Assembly: GCA_000434675.1 (NCBI GenBank)
Contig: HF988633.1
Location: forward strand, 5,178-45,156
DNA: 39,979 nucleotides
Direction of reading: 5' to 3'
Source: Faecalibacterium sp. CAG:1138
GTDB taxonomy: Bacteria; Bacillota; Clostridia; Christensenellales; CAG-917
This document shows, piece by piece, positions 33,288-39,979 of the stretch (position 1 is the first letter of the stretch; each line of letters opens with the position of its first letter). The notes under the pieces are model-generated. The model was given only the letters and a program-made list of their open reading frames with translations, was not told where the DNA came from and searched no databases. A program made the position numbers and the translations under genes.

Positions 33288-33740
33288 CTAATCCAAAAGC
33301 GAGGTAAGTTTTTGCACGATGCCCTCGACGTGCGACAGATTTTTGATAGCCAAAAACACGCAGTCGTCGCCCGCGACCGTACCGATGATTTCTTCTATGT
33401 TCATTTTGTCGATAAGCGTGCAGGCAGAAGCCGCCGCGCCCGGCAAAGTTTTCACCACGATAAGGTTGCCCGCTTCGTCGATGCTCATCACCGATTCGCG
33501 GAACAAATTGAGCATTTTGGCGTTGGTGTGGCCGTCCCTGCCTTGCGGTTGGGAATATTTGTAGGTCTTTTCCGGCGTCATAACTTTTATGAGGCCAAGC
33601 TCCTTTATATCCCTCGAAACCGTGGCTTGCGTAACCTTGAAGCCTTCTTTTATGAGGGCGTTCGCCAGGTCGGATTGAGTTTCTACGTTGGTTTTGTTTA
33701 TGATTTCCAACAGCTTAAGTTGTCTTGAAGATCTTGCCAT
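33288..33740 (-). CDS. argR: Arginine repressor
   Basis: A hexameric arginine-sensing regulator. The N-terminal winged helix (SRQLKLLEIINKTNVETQSD, then VTQATVSRDIKELGLIKV) is followed by a C-terminal oligomerisation and arginine-binding domain with GTVAGDDCVFLAIK carrying the conserved DD pair. Length is 150 residues, typical. It lies between nadK (four bases) and recN. Confidence 0.94.
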   Translation of the reverse strand: MARSSRQLKLLEIINKTNVETQSDLANALIKEGFKVTQATVSRDIKELGLIKVMTPEKTYKYSQPQGRDGHTNAKMLNLFRESVMSIDEAGNLIVVKTLPGAAASACTLIDKMNIEEIIGTVAGDDCVFLAIKNLSHVEGIVQKLTSLLD

Positions 33741-33744
33741 GATA

Positions 33745-34596
33745 TTATCCTTTGTGATGTTCGTCTACTTTGGTTACGCCCCAGACGTTGAGCTTTTCGA
33801 TGAGTTTGTCGAAGAACCCTTGGTCGGTCAGCTTGATGAATTTTGCCGATTTTGTCGATTTTTTGATCACGACGTCCGTTCCGTTTTGCAAAAAAACAAT
33901 GCTGCGGCCGTCTAAAACCAGTTGTACGAAGCCCGAAGCCGCGCTGCCCGAAATTTCCACCTCGGAACTATCCGAAACGACGACAGGCCTTGCGTGCAGG
34001 CTGTGCGCGCATATAGGATTGAGCACCATTGCCGAAACGTCCGGCGACACAATCGGTCCGCCTGCGCTTAAAGAATAACCCGTGCTTCCCGTCGGCGTCG
34101 CCACAAGGTAAGCGTCGCTTATAAATTTGTCCAAAAACTTGCCGTTCACCTTAACCTGAAATTTTGCGGGTCTGGTGTCCGAGCCTTTTGAAACGACGCA
34201 TTCGTTCAAAGCTTCGTATTTTTCGCCGTTCGCCGCAACCTCAAGAAGCATTCTGGATTCCGTGGTGAAATTGCCTTCCACGATTTCGCTCACCGTTTTT
34301 TCCGAAAACGCTGCGTACTCTATTTCCGTCAAAAAACCGAGCCTGCCGATATTTACGCCGAGGATAGGCACTTCCGTTCCCGCCGTAAGACTGACGAGGT
34401 TAAGAAGCGTTCCGTCGCCGCCAAGCGCAACCAAAACGTCAAAACTTTGGTTTACGGCATAAAAAAATTCCGGCGTGTGAGTTTCCACGCTCAGAATTTC
34501 CGCCGAAATTCCCCTCTCCGTAAAAGCCTTTTTGAGGGTTTCGGCCTTATGTTTGCCAACGTCTATGTCGCAGTTAGTAAAAATTCCGATATGCAT
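33745..34596 (-). CDS. nadK: NAD kinase
   Basis: Phosphorylates NAD to NADP. Key motifs are GGDGT (59-63), NIGRLGFLTE and TPTGSTGYSLSAGGPIV, followed by the conserved NPICAHSLHARP. The frame opens ten codons further upstream. The ATG at 34596 has GGAAG four bases upstream and gives 283 residues, normal for Bacillota. It has its own promoter at 34629-34657 but remains close to tlyA. Confidence 0.94.
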   Translation of the reverse strand: MHIGIFTNCDIDVGKHKAETLKKAFTERGISAEILSVETHTPEFFYAVNQSFDVLVALGGDGTLLNLVSLTAGTEVPILGVNIGRLGFLTEIEYAAFSEKTVSEIVEGNFTTESRMLLEVAANGEKYEALNECVVSKGSDTRPAKFQVKVNGKFLDKFISDAYLVATPTGSTGYSLSAGGPIVSPDVSAMVLNPICAHSLHARPVVVSDSSEVEISGSAASGFVQLVLDGRSIVFLQNGTDVVIKKSTKSAKFIKLTDQGFFDKLIEKLNVWGVTKVDEHHKG

Positions 34597-34628
34597 AAAA
34601 CTTCCAAATATCCTTGTTCTATACACAC

Positions 34629-34657
34629 ATTATACTACTATTAAACAAAATTGACAA
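34629..34657 (-). promoter_or_regulatory. Promoter of nadK-argR-recN
   Basis: Minus strand: TTGTCA (34657-34652), 17 bases, TATAAT (34634-34629). It would start transcription about 26 bases before the nadK ATG, inside the larger operon. Confidence 0.75.
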
Positions 34658-34661
34658 ATAT

Positions 34662-35435
34662 TTATTCGACGTTATTCAAAAATTCTTTGGTTAAATCCGT
34701 AAGATATTTTTTGCCGGGGACGATATTTTCGAAAAGCGCCGTGTATTCGACGTTCTTGTTTTCGAAAAATCTCGGAACTGCGCAGACGTCCAAAAGTCCA
34801 AGGCCTATGCTTTTTGCAAATTCCACCACGTCTGACACGGCTTTAAGCCTGTCCGAAACGCTCGTGACTATACCGCTTTTTGACGCTCTGTGGCCTATTT
34901 CGAATTGCGGCTTAATGAGCGCGACGATTTTTCCGTCCTCTTTAAGCACGCTTTTTATCGGCAAAAGCACCAGCTTTAAGGAGATGAAACTGACGTCAAC
35001 GGTTACGAAATCGACTTTTTCGCCCAAAACCTCCTCCGTCAGATATCTTGCGTTGATTTTATCCCTGACGACCACGTTCGGATTGTTTTTAAGATCAATC
35101 GGCAGCTGACACTCCGCAACGTCCACGGCGTAAACGGTTTTGGCTCCGTTTTTTATCATAAAATCCGTGAACCCGCCGTTCGACGCGCCGACGTCCGCCG
35201 CTACCTTATCCGTAAACGAAAGTCCGAAAACCGCGGCGGCTTTTTCAAGCTTGTATGCGCCGAGGCTCGCGTAACCTTCGTCTATGATTTTCACGTCGTC
35301 GGCGTCCGTTACCTCCGCGCCTGCTTTGGTAACGGTTTTTCCGTTAACGAAAACCGCGCCTTTTTTTATGAGGTTTGCGGCCTTCGACCGCGACGCAAGC
35401 GAAAATTTTTCGGTTATAAAGTTATCTAATCTCAT
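34662..35435 (-). CDS. tlyA: TlyA family rRNA (cytidine-2'-O)-methyltransferase / hemolysin homologue
   Basis: An N-terminal S4 domain (RLDNFITEKFSLASRSKAA, KGAVFVNGKTVTKAG) is followed by an FtsJ/RrmJ-type SAM methyltransferase domain with ADVGASNGGFTDFMIKNGA and VDFVTVDVSFISLKLVLLPI. LIKPQFEIG lies in the catalytic region. The family methylates rRNA; the hemolysin label is historical. Length is 257 residues, typical. It overlaps the dxs end by 14 bases. Confidence 0.93.
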   Translation of the reverse strand: MRLDNFITEKFSLASRSKAANLIKKGAVFVNGKTVTKAGAEVTDADDVKIIDEGYASLGAYKLEKAAAVFGLSFTDKVAADVGASNGGFTDFMIKNGAKTVYAVDVAECQLPIDLKNNPNVVVRDKINARYLTEEVLGEKVDFVTVDVSFISLKLVLLPIKSVLKEDGKIVALIKPQFEIGHRASKSGIVTSVSDRLKAVSDVVEFAKSIGLGLLDVCAVPRFFENKNVEYTALFENIVPGKKYLTDLTKEFLNNVE

Positions 35436-37119
35436 CCAGAATCCTTTTCGTTATTTTCTCAACCGTAAGTCCCGCGCTCTCCAAAAGCTCGTCTTCGGAC
35501 TCCGTCGGATAAAATTTGTCCGGCACGACGAAGCGAATGACCTTTGCGTTTATCTTGTTGTCGCAAAAGTATGCGAGCACGCTTTCCGACAAGCTCCCCG
35601 CCGAAACCTCGTCCTCGATGATAATAATCGGGTTTTTGCACATAAGGTCAAGAGCCTCGGTGTCCAGCGGTTTTATGAATTTTGCGTTGACAGTACTTAA
35701 ATTTAGGCCGTTTTGTATAATAGTTCCTGCAACTTTGACCGCCAAATCGTAGCAAACCGCCCCCGAAGTCAGAATATAGCCGTCAACGAAGTCCTCACCC
35801 TTGTGATAATCCCATTTGCCGTAGCGAACAGGCAAAACGAAGTCGTCGAAGCTTTTTTGACTCTTCGGATATTTCACCACGAGCGGCCCGTCGAAGGTTA
35901 AGGACCAGTCGATGATTTTTTCAAGCTCCTCTTTGTTTTTAGGCGCGCAAACGGTGAAGTTCGGCATAAGATTGAACATATTTGGAGAGCTTATGCCCTG
36001 ATGCGTTTCGCCGTCGCCCTCCACGAGGCCCGCTCTGTCCATAAGCACGGTAACGGGAAGACGCGGAAGCGCAACGTCTGTCATCAGCTGATCGAAAGCG
36101 CGTTGCATAAAGCTGCCGTAAACCATAAGATACGGTTTCAAACCGCCTTTTGCCATTGCGGCGCACATGGTTGCGGCGTGCTCCTCGGCAATGCCGACGT
36201 CCACAAATCTTTCGGGATAGATTTCCGAAAACTTTTCAAGCCCCACGCCCTGCTTCATTGCGCAAGTAACCGCAACGAGGTTTTTGCATTTTTCCGCCGC
36301 TTTCAAAATCGCATCTCCCGCAACCCGGCTGTACGTTTTTCCGCGTTTCTCGGAGTTTTGCACCGAGTGAAAACCTTCGGGATTGTCGCTTGACGGCTTG
36401 TCGCCCATGCCTTTTTTGGTCAGAACTCTTATGACGACGCTCGTTTCCGATTTTTTAGCGGCTTCGAGCGCCGGAATAAGCGACGAAAAATCGTGCCCGT
36501 CCACGTCGTCAACGTAGGAAAAACCGAATCTTTCAAAAAACTCCTTGGTGTTTTTGCGGTCGGACAGATTTTTTGCCATAAGTCCAACGGTCGGCGAAAT
36601 GGTCATGTTGTTGTCGTTTAACACGATGATTTGTTTTTCTCCGAGCGTGGACGCGTCGTTCAATGCCTCGTAGCACATGCCGCCGCCCAAAGCGCCGTCG
36701 CCCAAAACGGAAATGATTTCGTATTTTTCACCGCAAAGCTTCCTTGCGCGCATTAGCCCGACTGCCAAGCTGAGGCTTGTGCTGGCGTGGCCTGCGTAAA
36801 ACGGATCGCATTCGCTTTCCGTCGGGTTCGGGAACCCCGAAAGCCCGCCCTTTTTTCTGATCGTGCGGAAAGCTTCTTCTCCACGCGTCAAAATTTTGTG
36901 CGCGTAGCATTGATGCCCGACGTCGAAAAGAAGCTTGTCGGTCTTAAAATCGAAAACCTTGTGCAACGCAACGGTGAGCTCCACCACTCCGAGATTGCTT
37001 GCAAGGTGGCCGCCGTTTTTATAGGTTACCTCCGTAACCAGAAAACGGAGCTCTTTTGAAAGCTCCGTAAGTTCTTCGTTTGACATATTTTTGAGATTTT
37101 TAGAAAGAAAATCGCCCAT
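35422..37119 (-). CDS. dxs: 1-deoxy-D-xylulose-5-phosphate synthase (compact form)
   Basis: Condenses pyruvate and glyceraldehyde 3-phosphate using thiamine diphosphate, the first step of the MEP pathway; IspH and IspA in this window act later in the same route. Motifs are GGHLASNLGVVELT, the ThDP/metal motif GDGALGGGMCYEALND...NDNNM, the catalytic glutamate in DVGIAEEHA, and GETHQGISS. The ATG at 37119 overlaps the oapA stop as TAATG with AGGAGA upstream; the longer upstream reading frame is out-of-frame oapA sequence. At 565 residues it is shorter than the usual ~620. The missing part is the linker after NVGLMAKNLS-type sequence, where about 45 residues are absent. It is probably active. 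Confidence 0.95.
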   Translation of the reverse strand: MGDFLSKNLKNMSNEELTELSKELRFLVTEVTYKNGGHLASNLGVVELTVALHKVFDFKTDKLLFDVGHQCYAHKILTRGEEAFRTIRKKGGLSGFPNPTESECDPFYAGHASTSLSLAVGLMRARKLCGEKYEIISVLGDGALGGGMCYEALNDASTLGEKQIIVLNDNNMTISPTVGLMAKNLSDRKNTKEFFERFGFSYVDDVDGHDFSSLIPALEAAKKSETSVVIRVLTKKGMGDKPSSDNPEGFHSVQNSEKRGKTYSRVAGDAILKAAEKCKNLVAVTCAMKQGVGLEKFSEIYPERFVDVGIAEEHAATMCAAMAKGGLKPYLMVYGSFMQRAFDQLMTDVALPRLPVTVLMDRAGLVEGDGETHQGISSPNMFNLMPNFTVCAPKNKEELEKIIDWSLTFDGPLVVKYPKSQKSFDDFVLPVRYGKWDYHKGEDFVDGYILTSGAVCYDLAVKVAGTIIQNGLNLSTVNAKFIKPLDTEALDLMCKNPIIIIEDEVSAGSLSESVLAYFCDNKINAKVIRFVVPDKFYPTESEDELLESAGLTVEKITKRILDEIR

Positions 37120-37754
37120 TATTTCTCCTTTTGGAAAACGGATAAAATGCGGCTGGTGAGCATAACGAACTCCTTGCTTTTGTTGATGGCAACGGTTTTG
37201 AGGCAGGCTTTTCCTCCGACCGTCATAGCCGACACCAGCGCAGAAACGCCGACGGCAAGGATTTTTTCCGGCGCGGACGGCAACGATTCGACGATTTTCA
37301 AAACCAGAGTCGCCGTGCACGCACCCGACATAATGCTGCAGCAGTCGCCGATAACGTCGTTGCAAATGTTTGAAACCACTTCGGCGTTTTTGACGAGCTT
37401 GATTGCGGTTTTGCTGCCCTTAACCTTTCTTGACGCCATGGAAACCAGCGGCGCGAGCTCGCACGACGTAACCGAAACGCCTACGCCGTCGAAAATTATG
37501 CCCATCGCCACGAACACCAACAGCAAAATGCTGGTGAACACTATGCCCAGGCTTTCAGTCATTTCCGACAATATACTGAAAAACGCCGACAAGATGAAGG
37601 TGATGATAAAAGCCTTCAATGCCCAGCGACGTTTAAGACCGCCCTTCTGTTTTTTCGAGTGCGGCTGTTTTTCTTTTTTTTGCGACTTCGGGACGCTTGC
37701 GTCCTCGGTTTTTTGTTCCAAAGCGGCCGAACTGCCGCTGTCAGAGCTGTCCAT
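37119..37754 (-). CDS. oapA: OLE-associated membrane protein OapA
   Basis: A 211-residue protein that I identify as OapA, which binds OLE RNA and holds it at the membrane. The N terminus is acidic, then strongly basic (KSQKKEKQPHSKKQKGGLKRR, about 23-43), suited to RNA contact. Four hydrophobic segments lie at about 46-62, 70-90, 138-155 and 163-181. The DxxxD motif typical of OapA is DVIGD at 133-137. The middle (FDGVGVSVTSCELAPLVSMASRK, then GSKTAIKLVKNAEVV) faintly resembles the DUF21 domain of CorC/CNNM magnesium transporters, which is my inference. AGGAG precedes the ATG. It is placed 24 bases after the OLE 3' stem and overlaps dxs by one base. Confidence 0.82.
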   Translation of the reverse strand: MDSSDSGSSAALEQKTEDASVPKSQKKEKQPHSKKQKGGLKRRWALKAFIITFILSAFFSILSEMTESLGIVFTSILLLVFVAMGIIFDGVGVSVTSCELAPLVSMASRKVKGSKTAIKLVKNAEVVSNICNDVIGDCCSIMSGACTATLVLKIVESLPSAPEKILAVGVSALVSAMTVGGKACLKTVAINKSKEFVMLTSRILSVFQKEK

Positions 37755-37778
37755 ATTTCTCCTTATAAAAAAATTTGC

Positions 37779-38367
37779 GGTGGTGATATGTCAAGTAAAC
37801 CTTGCGCCTTTAGGTCCGGTAGGCTTTCCCCGCAAACCAACTCGTTGTCGCCAACCAAGAAGTTTCCTATTACGCGCTTACGGTATAGGGTTACCCCGTA
37901 TACGACCGGACTGCCACTTAGAGCACACTATAATCCTTGACATATCTCTGCCGAACAGTCTAGAAGTTTTCCTTGGCAAACTTTGCGCACATCTATCTTC
38001 TTTTGCAACGGCAGTTTCATCGGGCAATCGCTCTATATCGCATTGGCCAACGCAACACGGCGTATTCCCGAATTCACTGCAACCACTCAAAGCAGGCTAC
38101 TCTGCACACAGCTTTAGCCGCATTGCAGGTTTACCCCTTGCCAGTAAACGATTTTACGTTCACCCAACAAGGCCTCCACGGTAGTTGGGTCGAGATCCGT
38201 ATGCCATTACGGGTCGCCCAAGAACCTTAACTTCCAGCAACAGCCCGAGTTTGGGCAAAACAGGCCATCACAAGAAACTTCATCGATATGCCCTTTAGCG
38301 GTATTTTAACCCCGCCTTCGATGTGGTAGGTCTGACTAGAATACTGCACCACCTAATTTTGAGATAT
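37779..38367 (-). ncRNA. OLE RNA (ornate large extremophilic RNA)
   Basis: A ~590-nt region with no plausible protein, lying between ispA and oapA-dxs on their strand. That is the conserved position of OLE RNA, and the size (~610 nt in Bacillus halodurans) fits. The ends pair: GGTGGTG (38353-38347) with CACCACC (37785-37779), extended after a CA bulge by GTAT / ATAT. Internal hairpins include ACCCAAC / GTTGGGT (38190-38184 with 38168-38162), CCGTA / TACGG (38212-38208 with 38201-38197), and GTATA-GGG / CCC-TATAC (37903-37883). A seven-T run follows the 3' stem, then the oapA ribosome site. OLE works with OapA in a membrane complex linked to cold, ethanol and Mg2+ stress in other Bacillota. 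The exact 5' end is uncertain; a covariance search was not possible. Confidence 0.85.
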
Positions 38368-38373
38368 CAAATC

Positions 38374-38402
38374 ATTATACAAATATTAAGTTGTATTTGT
38401 TA
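38374..38402 (-). promoter_or_regulatory. Putative promoter directly at the OLE 5' end
   Basis: Minus strand: TATAAT (38379-38374) with TAACAA at 17 bases (38402-38397) or TTGTAA at 20 bases. The start would fall near 38367, about 14 bases before the closing stem of the RNA. Confidence 0.5.
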
Positions 38403-38435
38403 CAATCAAAGCATAAAAACCTTAATTGCACATTA

Positions 38436-38464
38436 ATTATAACACCTTTTTTAAAAAATTACAA
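38436..38464 (-). promoter_or_regulatory. Putative second promoter between ispA and OLE
   Basis: Minus strand: TTGTAA (38464-38459), 17-base spacer made of six T, six A and GGTGT, TATAAT (38441-38436). It begins four bases after the ispA stop and would add a ~60-nt leader to the RNA. Confidence 0.6.
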
Positions 38465-38468
38465 CAAT

Positions 38469-39299
38469 TTACAGGGGCAATTTGTCCGATATTTCATCGG
38501 TAAGCGCCCAAAGTTCTTCCCGCCCCTTAAACGGTTTGACGGCGGCTTTTGCTTTTTCGAGCAGAAGTTTAGCGTCCGCTTTGGCCTTTTCCGCGCCGTA
38601 GAAAACGGCGTAATTGCTGTCCGTATTCTCGCCTTTCTTAAGGTCTGCCAAATCGTCTGCAATCTGAAACGCCTTGCCGAAACAAACTGCGTATTCCGAA
38701 AGCGCGTCCGTAAGCCCTTCGCTTGCGCCCGCAATCGCGGCGCCGCCCAAAAGCGCGGCCCTAAACAGCGCGCCCGTCTTGAACTCGTCCACCGTTTCCG
38801 GCGCCGTAGGCATCGTCGATATGTCGAAAATCTGCCCTTTAATCATTCCCGTGCTTCCCGCTGCGCGCGAAAGTAAGCTTGCCGCGGCGGCTTTTTTCGC
38901 GGAATAATTTGCCGCAAGCTCCTCAAAAAGCTTTTCGTATGCAAGGTTCAAAAGCGCGTCGCCGGTGAGCACCGCAATGCTTTCGCCGAATTTGACGTGA
39001 ACGGTAGGCTTACCTCTGCGAAGCTCGTCGTTGTCCATCGAAGGCAGATCGTCGTGCACCAAGCTGTAGGTGTGGATAAGCTCCACCGCCACGGCGAAGT
39101 TTTTGACTTCGTCTTCGTTTGCGCCCGCAATCCTTGCCCCGAGCATCGAAAGAATCGGCCTCAGGCGTTTTCCGCCCGTAGTTAGCGCATAGCAAATCGA
39201 AGATTTAAGCGGTTCGGGAACTTCGGTAAGCTCCTTCGCCGTCTCGTCGATCCACCCGTCGGCTTTCATTTTCAAAAGTCCAAAAAGAAGATTTTTCAT
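38469..39299 (-). CDS. ispA: Polyprenyl (farnesyl/geranyl) diphosphate synthase
   Basis: Elongates DMAPP with IPP to C10-C20 prenyl diphosphates for undecaprenyl and quinone synthesis. The first aspartate-rich motif is DDLPSMD (D83, D84, D89), the four-spacer bacterial type, followed by NDELRRGKPTVH. The second is DDLAD (215-219) after GKAFQIA. GGKRLRP (42-48) binds the diphosphate. Length is 276 residues, slightly short of 290. It starts one base after the xseB stop. Product length cannot be fixed from sequence. Confidence 0.93.
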   Translation of the reverse strand: MKNLLFGLLKMKADGWIDETAKELTEVPEPLKSSICYALTTGGKRLRPILSMLGARIAGANEDEVKNFAVAVELIHTYSLVHDDLPSMDNDELRRGKPTVHVKFGESIAVLTGDALLNLAYEKLFEELAANYSAKKAAAASLLSRAAGSTGMIKGQIFDISTMPTAPETVDEFKTGALFRAALLGGAAIAGASEGLTDALSEYAVCFGKAFQIADDLADLKKGENTDSNYAVFYGAEKAKADAKLLLEKAKAAVKPFKGREELWALTDEISDKLPL

Positions 39300-39300
39300 T

Positions 39301-39516
39301 TCAGTTAAGGTCTATCGTAAATTCTTCCGTAAGTTTTTTCAGTTCGTCGGTCAAAAGCAAAATTTTGCCTTTGGATTCGTTCAGGCTTTCCAGACATTTT
39401 TTGGAAAGCTCGATGCCCTTGTTGTAAAGCGCGATGCTTTCCTCCAGACTTACGTCCTTGTCGTCCAGCTTTTTGGTTACGTTTTCAAGTTCGACGTACA
39501 TTTCTTCAAAAGTCAT
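39301..39516 (-). CDS. xseB: Exodeoxyribonuclease VII small subunit
   Basis: A 71-residue coiled-coil protein with the family pattern FEEMYVELENVTKKLDDKDVSLEESIALYNKGIEL. It binds XseA and regulates the single-strand exonuclease. The ATG overlaps the xseA stop as ATGA. The xseA-xseB-ispA order is standard. Confidence 0.93.
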   Translation of the reverse strand: MTFEEMYVELENVTKKLDDKDVSLEESIALYNKGIELSKKCLESLNESKGKILLLTDELKKLTEEFTIDLN

Positions 39517-39979
39517 ATTTTATCCTCCACTTTATCTACGACGGCTTCGAAAGCTCCGTCGGCTCCTCGGGCGGCGATTCGGTCGCCGACCTTCACACCT
39601 TTCACCGCCGAAAGCGGTTTTCCTCCCGAATAAATTTTGAAATAACCCTTTTCCAAAGTTTTCACAGGGCTTTTTGCGTCAAGCGTCAAAAGCGCTTTTT
39701 CGATCAAATGTTCCTTCTCCGAAAGCTTTGCTGCAACGGAATTTTGCATAAAAAGGCTTGTTTTTTCAAGATTTTTGCACGCCGCCGCCAGTTTTGACTG
39801 AACGCAGTTTTGCATTTTCAGGTTCAGAATTTTGATTTTCGAAACGCTTTCCGAAAGGTGCTTGCCGGTTTTCAGGTTTATGGACGTTGCAAGATATTTG
39901 GTTTTTTCAAACCCCGAAAGCACTCTCTTTGCCACGGTTACGCGTTGCCGCTCCAAGTTGTCGAGTATGCTTTGACGAA
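39513..39979 (-). CDS. xseA: Exodeoxyribonuclease VII large subunit, C-terminal part (partial)
   Basis: The last ~155 residues, entering from the right edge in frame as RQSILDNLERQRVTVAKRVL. Amphipathic helices are followed by a short beta domain with SPVKTLEKGYFKIYSGGKPLSAVKGVKVGDRI, typical of the XseA C terminus, where XseB binds. The N-terminal OB fold and nuclease core are outside the window. A TTG inside the frame at 39956 is not the real start. Confidence 0.92.
   Translation of the reverse strand, partial: RQSILDNLERQRVTVAKRVLSGFEKTKYLATSINLKTGKHLSESVSKIKILNLKMQNCVQSKLAAACKNLEKTSLFMQNSVAAKLSEKEHLIEKALLTLDAKSPVKTLEKGYFKIYSGGKPLSAVKGVKVGDRIAARGADGAFEAVVDKVEDKI

Noticed and set aside
35422..37365. 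Longer dxs starting at 37365
   Set aside because: The extra N terminus is an out-of-frame reading of oapA; the TAATG overlap with AGGAGA marks the true start at 37119.
37878..38230. Several open frames of 60-90 codons on both strands in the ispA-oapA gap
   Set aside because: They overlap each other, have no ribosome sites or recognisable motifs, and lie in a region with RNA-like pairing that fits OLE RNA.

Overview
The window is an ordinary-looking chromosomal stretch of a Bacillota (Firmicutes) genome of the class Clostridia. The gene orders miaB-mutS-mutL-miaA, cmk-plsC-ispH/rpsA, scpA-scpB-ytfI-gerW and xseA-xseB-ispA-OLE-oapA-dxs-tlyA-nadK-argR-recN-spoIVB are all clostridial. The IspH-S1 fusion, the Na+-pumping oxaloacetate decarboxylase and several sporulation-type genes (GerW, SpoIVB, a Spo0A output domain) agree. 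An uncultured anaerobe (for example Christensenellales-like) is plausible but not provable from this sequence. No phage, insertion sequence or CRISPR array was seen.

Layout, left to right. Plus strand, 1-10.7 kb: the tail of miaB, then mutS, mutL and miaA (mismatch repair and tRNA modification, translationally coupled), a PLP enzyme of the YnbB family and a terminator. After a 0.5 kb AT-rich gap come a tyrosine recombinase that may be leaderless and a PadR-type regulator whose reading frame breaks before a four-helix membrane tail. From 10.8 kb on, everything reads leftwards. In map order it begins with a TVP38/DedA membrane protein, RNase HI, a duplicated tRNA-Trp flank with the tRNA, purB, ispH-rpsA, plsC, cmk and a BaiN-like flavoprotein. 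The decarboxylase operon oadG-biotin carrier-oadB-oadA follows, with the carrier frameshifted. Next are rluB, dacF, gerW, ytfI-like DUF2953, scpB, scpA, a site-2 protease, a second D,D-carboxypeptidase, an unknown membrane protein, a receiver-less Spo0A domain, spoIVB, recN, argR, nadK, tlyA, dxs, oapA, OLE RNA, ispA, xseB and the end of xseA.

The most notable element is a roughly 590-nt structured non-coding region between ispA and a 211-residue membrane protein with a DxxxD motif, on the operon strand. By context, size and pairing I call this an OLE RNA with its partner OapA, a large membrane-associated ribonucleoprotein that is described in other Bacillota and still only partly understood. 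The ends of the RNA form a long-range stem, and two promoter-like sequences lie between ispA and the RNA. The second notable point is that the gene after spoIVB, where spo0A normally sits, encodes only the Spo0A DNA-binding domain. spoIVB itself lies between two terminators behind a sigma-G-like promoter.

Three reading frames (miaB tail, PadR-membrane protein, biotin carrier) are broken by apparent one-base changes in short homopolymers, which may reflect assembly error rather than biology.
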